64,000 nt of DNA. Source: Methylobacterium aquaticum (lineage in GTDB: Bacteria; Pseudomonadota; Alphaproteobacteria; Rhizobiales; Beijerinckiaceae). Location: assembly GCF_016804325.1 (NCBI RefSeq), contig NZ_CP043627.1, positions 2,183,001 through 2,247,000 of the forward strand, given 5' to 3'. The notes under the pieces are model-generated. The model saw only the letters and a program-made list of their open reading frames with translations. It was not told where the DNA came from and searched no databases. Each line of letters begins with the position of its first letter. Within the stretch, counting starts at the first letter, position 1. A program made the translations under genes and the position numbers. Positions 19,512 to 28,819 of this stretch are shown piece by piece.

Positions 19512-20231
19512 ATGTCCGACCGACCGCGCCAGCTCGCCCTCGATTTGCCCGTCGCTCCCCGCTTCGGCTCCGAGGACTTCCTGGTCAGCCCCTCCAACGA
19601 GGGGGCGTATGCCCGCATCGAGGCCTGGCCCGACTGGCCGGACCGGGTCCTGGTGCTCACCGGGCCGCCGGGCAGCGGCAAGAGTCATCTCGCGGCGATC
19701 TTCGCCGAGCGCTCCGGCGCCCTGACCGTGCCGGTCGCCGCCGTGACCGCGGCGGCGGTGCCGGATCTGGCGCAAGCCGACGCCCTGGTGATCGAGGATG
19801 CCGACCGGGCGGAAGGGCGCGACGAGGCTGCCCTGTTCCACCTCCTCAACCTCGCCCGCGAGCGGGCCTTGAGCGTGGTGGTGACGGCGTCGCGTCCCGT
19901 CGACGCCTGGGGGCTCTCCGTCGCGGACCTGCGCTCGCGCCTGCGCCTGGCGCCCGGCATCGGCGTCGCGCCGCCCGACGAGGCCCTGCTCAAGGTCGTG
20001 CTGGTGAAGCTCTTCCTCGACCGCCAGCTCGTCGTCGACACCAGCGTCGTCGACGCCCTGGCCTTGCGGCTCGACCGGTCGCTGGCGCGGGCCCGCGACG
20101 TGGTGGCGCTCCTCGACCGCGAGGGCTTGAGCCGGCGCCGGCGCATCACCCGGCCGCTCGCGCTCGCCACCCTGGCGGAACTGGAGGGGGATCAGGAGGA
20201 GCATCCCGGCGACGAGCCGGACGAGGACTGA
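19512..20231 (+). CDS. hdaA: DnaA regulatory inactivator HdaA
   Basis: AAA+ protein related to the ATPase core of DnaA but lacking the DNA-binding domain. HdaA works with the sliding clamp to stimulate ATP hydrolysis by DnaA and prevent over-initiation. Seen: an N-terminal clamp-binding motif QLALDLP (residues 7-13), Walker A GPPGSGKS (51-58), a Walker B-like LVIEDADR, and the sensor region [12 protein letters not shown] with the arginine-finger-like Arg residues. At 239 residues it fits the alphaproteobacterial HdaA length. It lies 46 bp after the AI-2E gene, and ppk1 follows. Confidence 0.92.
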   Translation: MSDRPRQLALDLPVAPRFGSEDFLVSPSNEGAYARIEAWPDWPDRVLVLTGPPGSGKSHLAAIFAERSGALTVPVAAVTAAAVPDLAQADALVIEDADRAEGRDEAALFHLLNLARERALSVVVTASRPVDAWGLSVADLRSRLRLAPGIGVAPPDEALLKVVLVKLFLDRQLVVDTSVVDALALRLDRSLARARDVVALLDREGLSRRRRITRPLALATLAELEGDQEEHPGDEPDED

Positions 20232-20370
20232 GCCCGGACGGCCCCCCGGAAGCGCGAATGGCGCGATCCGGCCCCGTTCATGCAGACCCCGTTCATGCAA
20301 ATGTCAAACTATCCTGTCACCGGGGAGGGCTGGAAGCCGCGACCCGGCATCGATCCAAGGAGGAGCCATC

Positions 20371-22722
20371 GTGTCGGACACCGCTGCCGGAACCAGTGCT
20401 ATCCCGGTCCTCGACGAGACCGAGGCGACGCCTGAGGCGGGGGAGGGCGCCCGGCGCGACGAGGCGGAGATCCTGGCCGAATCCAAGGCAGCGTCCAAGG
20501 TCGCTTCCAAGACGGCCGCCAAATCCGGTTCCGAGGTCGTCGCGGACGCCGCCCGCCAGGCCAGGGCCGAGGCGGTCGCCGCCGGCCGGGCCCTGCGCCA
20601 GGAGCCGGGTCGCTACGTCAACCGCGAATTGTCCTGGCTGCAATTCAACCGGCGGGTGCTGGAAGAGGCCTCGAATACCGGGCATCCGCTCTTGGAGCAG
20701 CTGCGCTTCCTGTCGATCTCGGCCAACAACCTGGACGAGTTCTTCATGGTGCGGGTCGCCGGCCTGCACGACCAGGTCCGCGCCGGGCTGACCGCGCCGT
20801 CGGCCGACGGCCTGTCCCCGGCCGAGCAGCTCGCCCGCATCGATGCCGAGGTCACCGGGCTCGCCGGCGACCAGCAGCGGCGCTGGAGCGAATTGCGCGA
20901 GGAGCTGCACCATCACGGCATCGACCTCGTCGAGGCGATGGACCTCTCGGCGGAGGAGGCGGCCTGGCTCGAGGATTACTTTCTCCAGCACATCTTCCCG
21001 GTCCTGACGCCGCTCGCCATCGATCCGGCCCACCCGTTCCCGTTCATCCCGAATCTCGGCTCGACCATCGCGCTCACCCTGGTGCGCCCGCGCGACGCCC
21101 GGGTGCTGCGGGCGCTGATCCGCCTGCCCTCGATCATCGACCGCTTCGTGCGCCTGCCCGATCTCGGCCAGACCGGCACCGCCCGGTTCATCGCCATCGA
21201 GCAGGTGATCGTGCTGTTCACCAGCCGCCTGTTCCCGGGCTACCTCGTCAAGGGCCAGGGCGGCTTCCGGGTGGTGCGCGATTCCGACCTCGAGATCGAG
21301 GAGGAGGCCGAGGACCTGGTGCGCCACTTCGAGACGGCGCTGAAGCAGCGCCGCCGCGGCGTGGTCATCCGCCTCGAGGTGGTGGCCACCATGCCGGAGG
21401 ACCTGCGCAACTTCGTCGCCGACGAGCTCGAGATCGCCGCCGACGCGGTGTTCGTGGTCGAGGGGATGCTCGCCCTCAACGAACTCTCGCAGATCGTCGG
21501 GATCGACCGCCCGGACCTGAAGTTCAAGCCCTACAACCCGCGCTTCCCCGAGCGCATCCGCGAGAGCGGCGGCGATTGCTTCGCGGCGATCCGCCAGAAG
21601 GACTTCATCGTCCACCACCCCTACGAGTCGTTCGATTCGGTGGTGCAGTTCCTGTCGCAGGCCGCCCGCGACCCGAACGTGGTGGCGATCAAGCAGACGC
21701 TCTACCGCACCTCGTCCAACTCACCCATCGTCGCCGCCCTGGCGGAAGCCGCCGAGGCCGGCAAGTCGGTGACGGCCCTCGTCGAGCTGAAGGCGCGCTT
21801 CGACGAGGAGGCCAACATCCGCTGGGCCCGCAACCTCGAGAAGGCCGGCGCGCAGGTCGTGTTCGGCTTCATCGAGCTGAAGACCCACGCCAAGCTCTCG
21901 ATGGTGGTGCGCCGCGAGGGCGACCGCCTGGTGAGCTACTGCCATGTCGGCACCGGCAACTACCATCCGATCACGGCGCGGATCTACACCGACCTGTCGT
22001 TCTTCACCGCCGACCCGGTGATCGGCCGCGACGTGTCGCGGATCTTCAACTTCATCACCGGCTATGCCGAGCCGGCGGAGCTGGAGCGGATGGCGGTCTC
22101 GCCGCTGACCCTGAAGAAGCGCCTCATCGAGCACATCGCCGAGGAGATCGCCCACGCGAAGGCCGGGCGGCCGGCGGCGATCTGGATCAAGTGCAACTCG
22201 CTGGTCGACACCCAGATCATCGACGCGCTCTACGATGCCAGCGAGGCCGGCGTGGTGATCGAATGCGTGGTGCGCGGCATCTGCTGCCTCAGGCCCGGCG
22301 TGCCGGGCCTGTCGGAGAACATCCGGGTCAAGTCGATCGTCGGGCGGTTCCTGGAGCATGGCCGGGTCTACGCCTTCGGCAACGGCGTCGGCCTGCCCCA
22401 CCCCAAGGCGCGGGTCTACATCTCGTCGGCGGACCTGATGAGCCGCAACCTCGACCGCAGGGTGGAGGCGTTGCTGCCGATCCTCAACCCGACGGTGCAT
22501 CAGCAGGTGCTCGACCAGATCATGATGGCGAATCTCCTCGACAACCAGCAGAGCTGGCGTGTACTGGCGTCGGGCGCGAGCGAGCGGATCGAGCCCGCCG
22601 AGGGCGAGGAGCCCTTCAACGCGCACAAGTATTTCATGACCAACCCGAGCCTGTCGGGGCGCGGGAAGGCATCGAAGAAGTCGAGTCCGCGCGCTCTCAG
22701 CCGGCGCGCCCAGCGCGCCTGA
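20371..22722 (+). CDS. ppk1: Polyphosphate kinase 1
   Basis: Makes inorganic polyphosphate from ATP. The 783-residue protein contains the N-terminal domain beginning [15 protein letters not shown] (near residue 90), the middle domain with EEFL-like [14 protein letters not shown], and the two phospholipase-D-like C-terminal domains. The autophosphorylated His is expected in [21 protein letters not shown] (the CHVGTGNY block). The first 85 residues are an Ala/Lys/Glu-rich extension ([20 protein letters not shown]) not needed for catalysis. GTG 20371 is the start, with aaggaggag close upstream. It is followed by ppx, the degrading enzyme. Confidence 0.96.
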   Translation: MSDTAAGTSAIPVLDETEATPEAGEGARRDEAEILAESKAASKVASKTAAKSGSEVVADAARQARAEAVAAGRALRQEPGRYVNRELSWLQFNRRVLEEASNTGHPLLEQLRFLSISANNLDEFFMVRVAGLHDQVRAGLTAPSADGLSPAEQLARIDAEVTGLAGDQQRRWSELREELHHHGIDLVEAMDLSAEEAAWLEDYFLQHIFPVLTPLAIDPAHPFPFIPNLGSTIALTLVRPRDARVLRALIRLPSIIDRFVRLPDLGQTGTARFIAIEQVIVLFTSRLFPGYLVKGQGGFRVVRDSDLEIEEEAEDLVRHFETALKQRRRGVVIRLEVVATMPEDLRNFVADELEIAADAVFVVEGMLALNELSQIVGIDRPDLKFKPYNPRFPERIRESGGDCFAAIRQKDFIVHHPYESFDSVVQFLSQAARDPNVVAIKQTLYRTSSNSPIVAALAEAAEAGKSVTALVELKARFDEEANIRWARNLEKAGAQVVFGFIELKTHAKLSMVVRREGDRLVSYCHVGTGNYHPITARIYTDLSFFTADPVIGRDVSRIFNFITGYAEPAELERMAVSPLTLKKRLIEHIAEEIAHAKAGRPAAIWIKCNSLVDTQIIDALYDASEAGVVIECVVRGICCLRPGVPGLSENIRVKSIVGRFLEHGRVYAFGNGVGLPHPKARVYISSADLMSRNLDRRVEALLPILNPTVHQQVLDQIMMANLLDNQQSWRVLASGASERIEPAEGEEPFNAHKYFMTNPSLSGRGKASKKSSPRALSRRAQRA

Positions 22723-22787
22723 CACGAGGCCCCAGGCCCGTCCCGGGAGCCCCGTCCATGAGGCGGCGCTCCCGTATGAGGACCTGG

Positions 22788-24323
22788 ATGGGCCTGGATC
22801 AGACCGCCCTCAACGAAGCCGCGCTTGCCCGGATCGAGCCGGGCAGCCCCGTCGCGATCATCGATATCGGGTCGAATTCCGTCCGGCTGGTCGCCTATTC
22901 GGGCATCAGCCGGGCGCCGACCCCGCTCTACAACGAGAAGGTCCTGTGCGGGCTGGGCCGCAACGTGCTCTCGACCGGCCGCCTCAACGAGGAGGCGGTG
23001 CGCCGCGCCCTCCAGGCGCTCGCCCGGTTCCGGGTCCTGTGCGAGGCCATGCATGTCGGCCAGGTCTTCGTGCTGGCCACCGCCGCCGCCCGCGACGCCG
23101 AGAACGGCCCGGCCTTCCTGGAGGCCGCGCAGGCCGCCTGCGGCCATCCGATCGAGCTCCTGTCGGGCCGGCGCGAGGCGGAGCTGTCGGCCTACGGCGT
23201 CATCTCGGGGTTCCACGCGCCCGACGGCGTGGTGGGCGATCTCGGCGGCGGCAGCCTCGAACTCGTCGACCTGCGCGGCTCGGCGGTCGGCAGCGGCGTG
23301 ACCATGCCGCTCGGTGGCCTCGCGCTCCAGGATCTCAGCGGCGGCTCGCTCAAGAAAGCCCGCAAGATCGCCGCGGAGGCGCTGAAGAAGGCGGGCCCGC
23401 AGCTCGATACCCTCAAGGGCCGCACCTTCTACGCCGTCGGCGGGACCTGGCGGGCGCTCGCGCGCCTGCATCAGGCGGCGCGGGATTACCGCCTGCACGT
23501 GATGCACGGCTACACCATCGAGCCGAACGACGAGCTGTCCTTCCTCCAGGTCGTCGAGCAATCCGACGCCGCGACGCTCGCCGCCGTCGAGAGCGTGTCG
23601 GAAGCGCGCCGGCCGCTGCTCGCCTACGGCGCGGTGGTGCTCGAGGAGCTGATCCGCTCCGGGCGCCCGCGGGAGATCGCGATCTCGGCCACCGGCGTGC
23701 GCGAGGGCCTGCTCTACGAGAAGCTCGACGACGCGGCGCGTGCCCGCGACCCGCTGCTGCTGGCGGCGGCCGAGCTCAACCGCCTGCGCTGCCGCAGCCC
23801 CGGCCACGGCTCCGAACTCCAGGCCTGGACCGACGCCTTCATGGCGAGCCTGTCGACGCCGGAGACCGCCGACGAGCGGCGCCTGCGCCACGCCGCGTGC
23901 CTCCTCGCCGATGTCGGCTGGCGCACCCATCCGGATTACCGCGGCGAGCAGAGCCTCAACGTCATCGCCCACGCCTCCTTCGTCGGCATCGACCATCCCG
24001 GCCGGGCCTATCTGGCGGTGGCGGTGTTCTTCCGCCACGAGGGCGTCTCCCCCGAGAAGGCGAGCCCGCTCCTGCGCCAGCTCGCCGGCCCGCGCCTGTT
24101 CGAGCAGGCACGCCTCCTCGGCGCGGTGCTGCGCGTCGCCTTCCCGGTCTCGGTGGCGATGGAGGGCATCCTGCCCCGCACGCCACTGGCGATGCGCGAC
24201 GGCGCGGTCGTCCTGACCCTTCCGCAGGATCTGCGGGATCTCGCCAGCGACCGCCTCTCGAACCGCCTGCGCGGTCTCGGGCGTCTCCTCGGCGTCGAGG
24301 CGCGGATCGAGATCGCGGGGTAG
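22788..24323 (+). CDS. ppx: Exopolyphosphatase/guanosine pentaphosphatase family
   Basis: Ppx/GppA family hydrolase that releases phosphate from polyphosphate ends, acting opposite to Ppk1. The actin-like ATPase fold is clear: VAIIDIGSNSVRLVAYS near residues 20-36, VGDLGGGSLELVDL near 145-158, and a C-terminal HD-like helical domain. The start ATG 22788 is preceded by GAGGA with 5 bp spacing; ATGs at 22758 and 22776 are in-frame alternatives. The TAG stop overlaps the first bases of a family D repeat, so the last codons may have been altered by insertion. It forms a unit with ppk1. Confidence 0.93.
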   Translation: MGLDQTALNEAALARIEPGSPVAIIDIGSNSVRLVAYSGISRAPTPLYNEKVLCGLGRNVLSTGRLNEEAVRRALQALARFRVLCEAMHVGQVFVLATAAARDAENGPAFLEAAQAACGHPIELLSGRREAELSAYGVISGFHAPDGVVGDLGGGSLELVDLRGSAVGSGVTMPLGGLALQDLSGGSLKKARKIAAEALKKAGPQLDTLKGRTFYAVGGTWRALARLHQAARDYRLHVMHGYTIEPNDELSFLQVVEQSDAATLAAVESVSEARRPLLAYGAVVLEELIRSGRPREIAISATGVREGLLYEKLDDAARARDPLLLAAAELNRLRCRSPGHGSELQAWTDAFMASLSTPETADERRLRHAACLLADVGWRTHPDYRGEQSLNVIAHASFVGIDHPGRAYLAVAVFFRHEGVSPEKASPLLRQLAGPRLFEQARLLGAVLRVAFPVSVAMEGILPRTPLAMRDGAVVLTLPQDLRDLASDRLSNRLRGLGRLLGVEARIEIAG

Positions 24324-24427
24324 AGCATTGTCCGACGAAGTGGATGCCGGTTCGTCGTAGAAAACGCCGCACGATCAAAGACCTGGAGCACGTCACGATT
24401 GCGGGGCAATCGTGACGTGCTCCAGGT
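24322..24427. repeat. Palindromic repeat, family D, copy 1
   Basis: Begins agagcattgtccgacgaag inside the ppx stop codon and ends in a perfect inverted repeat of 22 bp per arm (24381-24402 and 24406-24427) with a 3-base loop. The copy at 56170-56274 is the same element in the opposite orientation. The very stable hairpin could act as a transcription end for ppk1-ppx or shield the mRNA 3' end. Confidence 0.85.
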
Positions 24428-24497
24428 GGATCGTGGGGTTCGGCCCGAGGGGAAACTCGGCTACGGTCCGTCCTCCTTCCCTCCGAGCCCGGATTCC

Positions 24498-24854
24498 ATG
24501 GACCAGACCCCTTCGCCGGACCCGATCGCCATCGACGATTTCCTGAAGCTCGACGTGCGGGTCGGCACGATCGTCGAGGCGGCGCCGATCCCGGAGGCGC
24601 GCCGTCCGGCCTACCGTCTCGTCATCGATCTCGGGCCTGCGATCGGCGTGAGGAAATCCTCCGCCCAGGTGACGGTGCACTACACGCCCGACAGCCTGAT
24701 CGGCCGGCAGGTGCTCTGCGTCGTCAACCTGCCGCCGCGCCAGGTCGGCCCGGTCCGCTCCGAGGTCTTGACCCTCGGGGTTCCGGACGGGGAGGGCGCG
24801 GTGGTGCTGATCGCGCCCGAGCGGCCGGTGCCGAATGGCGGGCGGTTGTACTGA
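24498..24854 (+). CDS. csaA: tRNA-binding domain protein CsaA
   Basis: A 118-residue single OB-fold protein of the CsaA family, related to the tRNA-binding domain of phenylalanyl-tRNA synthetase beta and EMAPII. CsaA is a secretion-linked chaperone in Bacillus and binds tRNA. The conserved features are [18 protein letters not shown], the phosphate/tRNA contact region [20 protein letters not shown], and [18 protein letters not shown]. Length fits the family exactly. The function in alphaproteobacteria is not well defined. Transcription probably continues into ureG, 34 bp downstream. Confidence 0.92.
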   Translation: MDQTPSPDPIAIDDFLKLDVRVGTIVEAAPIPEARRPAYRLVIDLGPAIGVRKSSAQVTVHYTPDSLIGRQVLCVVNLPPRQVGPVRSEVLTLGVPDGEGAVVLIAPERPVPNGGRLY

Positions 24855-24888
24855 CTTCCAGACTGACATTCAGGAGATCGACCACACC

Positions 24889-25517
24889 ATGACCTCCAGC
24901 CACGGTCCCGGTTCCAACCACGGCCCCTTGCGGGTCGGCATCGGCGGCCCGGTCGGGTCGGGCAAGACCGCCCTGATGGAGGGCCTGTGCAAGGCCCTGC
25001 GCGAGCGCTACGACCTCTGCGCCATCACCAACGACATCTACACCAAGGAGGATGCGCGCCTCCTCACCGTGGCCGGCGCCCTGCCGGAGGAGCGCATCAT
25101 GGGCGTCGAGACCGGCGGCTGCCCGCATACCGCGATCCGCGAGGACGCCTCGATCAACCTCGCGGCGGTGGCGGAGATGCGCCGGCGCTTTCCCGCCCTC
25201 GACCTCGTCCTGCTCGAATCCGGCGGCGACAACCTCGCCGCCACGTTCTCGCCGGAACTCGCCGACCTGACGATCTACGTCATCGACGTGGCCGGCGGGG
25301 AGAAGATCCCGCGCAAGGGCGGCCCCGGCATCACCCGCTCCGACCTCCTCGTCATCAACAAGACCGATCTCGCGCCCCTCGTCGGCGCCGATCTCGGGGT
25401 GATGGAGGAGGACACCAAGCGGATGCGCGGCGCGCGGCCCTACGTCTTCGCGTCCTTACGTCACGGCGACGGGGTCGAGGCGGTGGCGCGCTTCGTGGTG
25501 GAGGCCGGGGGCTCTAG
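24889..25517 (+). CDS. ureG: Urease accessory GTPase UreG, reading frame shifted at its end
   Basis: SIMIBI-class GTPase that drives nickel delivery to urease. P-loop GPVGSGKT at residues 20-27, [11 protein letters not shown] switch region, the Cys-Pro-His nickel motif at 78-80, [17 protein letters not shown] and the specificity motif NKTD are all present. The frame does not stop after VVEAGG. It runs on through the next gene in a wrong frame to 26391. One extra G in the run 25507-25511 would give Gly-Leu-stop at 25515-25517, the normal UreG length (209 residues). That TAG would overlap the GTG of the next gene by one base. So a one-base deletion or sequencing error is likely. No other urease genes are in the window. 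Confidence 0.9.
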
Positions 25518-26299
25518 TGCTCCTCGACCTGCTGCACTGGATCGTCCAGCCGGCGTCGCTCTCCGCGCGGCGCCTCGGCCATGCCGGCGACAGCGTGCGC
25601 CTCGCCTCGCGCTCCCGGCGCTGCCGTGCGGCCTGGGCGCCGCACCTGGCGGCGGCGAAGGACGCGGTGCGGGCGGCGATGCGGGACCTGCCCCGGCGCG
25701 ACACCGTCGTCGTGCTGGGTTCCGGCCTCATCGACGACGTGCCGATCGAGGATCTGGCCGCGGGGTTTCGCCGGGTGGTGCTGGTCGATGCGGTGCATCC
25801 CTGGCGGGGCCGCTGGCGCGCGCGGCGCCACCCCAACGTCTCGCGCCTCGTCCACGACCTCAGCGGCACGCGCGACCTGCTGCTCGGCCGCAGCGACGCC
25901 TTTGGGCCGATGCTGCCGCCTCCCTGCCGCGAGGCCGACCTCGTGGTCTCGGCCAATCTCCTGTCGCAACTGCCGATCCTGCCGGTCGCCCGGCTCGAGG
26001 CGGCGGGCCGGCTCGGGCCCTTCACGGACGCGGACGCGTTCGGGCGCCGCATCGTGGCGGCCCATCTCGACGCCCTGGCGGGGCTATCGGCCCGGATCTG
26101 TCTCGTCACCGACCGCGGCGAGACCGAGGAGGACCGGGACGGGCGGGTCGTGGAGCGGATCGACCTCCTCTACGGCGTCGATCCGGGGCCGGCGATGCTG
26201 GAGTGGGACTGGGTCCTGGCGCCGTTCGGCGAGGAGGCGCGGGACCGGAGGCTGGTGCACCGCGTCGGGGCCTGGCCGGATTGGCGGCCCGCGGCATGA
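25517..26299 (+). CDS. Hypothetical protein coupled to ureG
   Basis: A 260-residue unrecognised protein starting at GTG 25517, whose G is the last base of the restored ureG stop codon, so translation is probably coupled. The segment [20 protein letters not shown] followed by [11 protein letters not shown] looks like a Rossmann-type glycine loop with an acidic residue at the end of strand 2, as in SAM-dependent methyltransferases, and [17 protein letters not shown] would be strand 4. Conserved tryptophans lie at the C-terminal end ([20 protein letters not shown]). It could be a methyltransferase-like protein, but the family is not identified. Confidence 0.65.
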   Translation: MLLDLLHWIVQPASLSARRLGHAGDSVRLASRSRRCRAAWAPHLAAAKDAVRAAMRDLPRRDTVVVLGSGLIDDVPIEDLAAGFRRVVLVDAVHPWRGRWRARRHPNVSRLVHDLSGTRDLLLGRSDAFGPMLPPPCREADLVVSANLLSQLPILPVARLEAAGRLGPFTDADAFGRRIVAAHLDALAGLSARICLVTDRGETEEDRDGRVVERIDLLYGVDPGPAMLEWDWVLAPFGEEARDRRLVHRVGAWPDWRPAA

Positions 26300-26430
26300 C
26301 GGCGCGCGGCCGGCGCGGCTTCGCGGCGGGCGGAGAGGCGTCTACGGTCGAGCTCTTAGTGGACGAGGCTTGCAGATGTAGATTCCCATAACTCCTCTGA
26401 AGTCCAACCCATTGTAAACGCGAGCGCTTT

Positions 26431-26540
26431 CCCCTCCCCCTTGTGGGGGGGTTAGGGGTGGGGGTGGTGCCGCGTAGAGCGCGAGGCCTCTCCGGCACCA
26501 CCCCCACCTCCAACTCCTCCCCACAAGGGGGAGGAGGGGC
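26431..26540. repeat. Palindromic repeat, family C, copy 3
   Basis: About 110 bp in the 317-bp gap before the MFS gene. Arms cccctcccccttgtgggggg and its inverted match, with a second pair ggggtgggggtggtgcc / ggcaccacccccacc inside. Closest in sequence to the copy at 56087. The rest of the gap (26300-26430, 26541-26615) shows no gene; the region just before the ATG contains a clear gggagg ribosome-binding site. Confidence 0.8.
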
Positions 26541-26615
26541 GCGCGACTTTCGAAGGGAGAAGCACTCAAATCCAGATGTGTGAATGCTAAAGGCGGACGG
26601 GGGAGGTACGTGACG

Positions 26616-27833
26616 ATGACCCGGGACCGCGATCCGGACGAGGCCCCCGAGGACGCCCATTGGCGGCGCAACCTCGCGGTGTGCGTGTTCGGCTCGTTCA
26701 CGACCCTCGTGGCGATGACGCTGCTGCTGCCGTTCCTGCCGCTCTATGTCGAGGAACTCGGGGTCAGGGACCAGGCGGCGATCGTGCAATGGTCCGGCGT
26801 GGCCTTCGGGGCGACCTTCTTCAGTGCCGCCCTGGTGGCGCCGCTCTGGGGCCGGCTCGCCGACCTCTACGGCCGCAAGCTGATGCTGATCCGGGCGAGC
26901 CTCGGCATGGCGGTGGCGATGTCGCTGATCGGGCTGGCCGAGAACGTCTGGCAACTGGTGGCTCTGCGGCTGCTGGTGGGGTTCCTCGGCGGCTATGCCT
27001 CGGGCTCGACGGTGCTGGTGGCGACGCAGACGCCGAAGGCGCGCTCGGCCTGGGCCCTCGGCACGCTCGGCTCCGGCATCATGGCGGGGAACCTCGTCGG
27101 GCCGCTCGTCGGCGGGATGCTGCCGCCGCTGATCGGCATCCGCGCCACCTTCCTGGCCGCAGGCGCGGTAATCTTCCTGGCCTTCCTGGCGACGCTGTTC
27201 CTGATCCGCGAGGCGCCGCGCCCGCCGAAATCCGCGCGCGAAGGCGGCGGGTTCTCCAGCATCCCCGACAAGCGCCCGGCGCTCGCCATGCTGGCGACCG
27301 GCATGCTCCTGATGCTGGCGGTGATGTCGGTCGAGCCGATCATCACCGTCTACGTCGCCGAGCTGACGCCCGATCCCGCCCGGGTCACCCTGGTCGCCGG
27401 GCTCGCCATGTCGGCGACCGCCCTGGGCAGCATCCTGTCGGCGCCGCGGCTGGGGCGGCTCGCCGACCGGATCGGCCCCTGGACCGTCATCACCGGGAGC
27501 CTGACGGCCTCCGCCCTGCTCCTCGTGCCGCAGGCCCTGGTGACGAGCGAGTGGCAGCTCGTGGCCCTGCGCTTCCTGATGGGACTGGCCTTGGGCGGGC
27601 TCCTGCCCTGCATCGCCAGCGTGATCCGCCATTCGGTGCCCGACCGTGTCGCCGGGACGATGCTGGGCTATTCGACCTCGTCGCAATATGTCGGGCAGGT
27701 GGTGGGGCCGCTGCTCGGCGGCTTCGTCGGCGGGCATGTCGGCATGCGGGCGGTCTTCCTCGGCACCGCCGTGCTGATGGCGCTGGGCGCCGCCGGGACC
27801 GCCCTGGCGCGACCGAAGGGGATCAGAGCGTGA
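26616..27833 (+). CDS. MFS transporter, drug:proton antiporter type
   Basis: A 405-residue inner-membrane carrier of the major facilitator superfamily with about twelve hydrophobic helices. The loop 2-3 motif A is recognisable as WGRLADLYGRKLML (near residue 86-100), repeated in the second half as LGRLADRIGPW. The VGPLVGGMLPPL antiporter motif C-like segment is near residue 165. This pattern suggests a DHA1-type multidrug efflux pump, substrate unknown. ATG 26616 has gggagg about 9 bp upstream. The stop overlaps the GTG of the next gene (GTGA). Confidence 0.88.
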   Translation: MTRDRDPDEAPEDAHWRRNLAVCVFGSFTTLVAMTLLLPFLPLYVEELGVRDQAAIVQWSGVAFGATFFSAALVAPLWGRLADLYGRKLMLIRASLGMAVAMSLIGLAENVWQLVALRLLVGFLGGYASGSTVLVATQTPKARSAWALGTLGSGIMAGNLVGPLVGGMLPPLIGIRATFLAAGAVIFLAFLATLFLIREAPRPPKSAREGGGFSSIPDKRPALAMLATGMLLMLAVMSVEPIITVYVAELTPDPARVTLVAGLAMSATALGSILSAPRLGRLADRIGPWTVITGSLTASALLLVPQALVTSEWQLVALRFLMGLALGGLLPCIASVIRHSVPDRVAGTMLGYSTSSQYVGQVVGPLLGGFVGGHVGMRAVFLGTAVLMALGAAGTALARPKGIRA

Positions 27834-28665
27834 GCGAATCCGGTTTCGAACGGCGGATGATCGACATCGGCGACCCCTCCGGCGGGCGCCTCGCGGCCCT
27901 GGAATTCGGGCCGGCCGAACAGCCCCTCGCCGGACTCCTGCTGCACGCCAACGGCTTCAACGCCCGCACCTATCGCAGCCTGCTCGCGCCGCTGGCGGAC
28001 CTGCACATCCTGGCCTGCGACCATCGCGGCCACGGCCGCTCCACCCTGCCGGCGGAGCCCAAGGGGCGGACCGACTGGTGGGACGTCACGAACGACCTCA
28101 TCGCGCTCCTCGATCGGCTCGACGCGCCGCGCCTCGTGCTGATCGGCCATTCGATGGGGGCACCGCCGCGCTGCTCGCCGCCGCCGAGCGGCCTTCGCGC
28201 GTGCGCCGCCTCGTGCTCCTCGATCCGGTGATCCAGCCGCCGGAGCGCCGCGGCGAGGGCCATGCCGGCCTCGCGGAGGGAGCCCTGCGGCGGCGCAGCG
28301 ACTTCCCGTCCCGCGAGGCGGCTCTCGCCGCCTACAGGGGGCGCGGCGCGTTCCGCACCTGGCCGGAGGCGCCGCTCGCCGATTACGTCGCCGACGGGTT
28401 CCGGGATGTCGCGGGTGGCGTGACGCTGGCCTGCACCGGCGCCTGGGAGGCGTCGAGCTATACGGCGCAGGATCACGATCCGTGGGCGGCGCTCGCCCGC
28501 CTGTCCTGCCCGGCCGGGATCCTGCGGGCGGAGACCGGCAGCACTTGCGTGCTGGACGAAGGACGCGGCACCGTCGAGGTCGAGACGGTGCCGGGCACCA
28601 CGCATTTCCTCCCCTTCGAGGCACCCGAGCGGGTCCGGGCCGCGATCCGTCGCGCCCTCGCCTGA
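27830..28665 (+). pseudogene. Alpha/beta hydrolase, frameshifted
   Basis: Alpha/beta hydrolase fold protein broken into two frames. The first half (GTG 27830 to about 28160) has the oxyanion segment LLLHANGFNARTYRSLL, CDHRGHGRS and the nucleophile elbow GHSMG. The second half continues in the next frame with GTAALLAAAERPSRVRRLVLLDPV and a C-terminal GTTHFLPFEAPE giving the catalytic His. The break is at ggggg 28156-28160; one extra G restores a 278-residue protein of normal length. The first frame stops at 28231. This is either a recent mutation or a sequencing error. It overlaps the MFS gene by 4 bp. Substrate unknown. Confidence 0.82.
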
Positions 28666-28819
28666 TCCGAAAGACGGAGGCGCGCCTTACGCCCTTCGGG
28701 GACGACGCGCGTCCCGACCGCCCCCCATCGCCCAGATAGCTCCCGGCTGTCCCGGCGGCCCAATGTCGGCCGGACGAGACGGCGCGGTGATCCGTCCGTG
28801 CGAGCCGGAGGGGCGCGTG

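Noticed and set aside
24835..26391. A real 500-residue UreG fusion protein
   Set aside because: After VVEAGG the residues are a wrong-frame translation of the next gene (Arg/Gly/Ala-rich). The normal UreG stop is one base away, so a frameshift explains it better.
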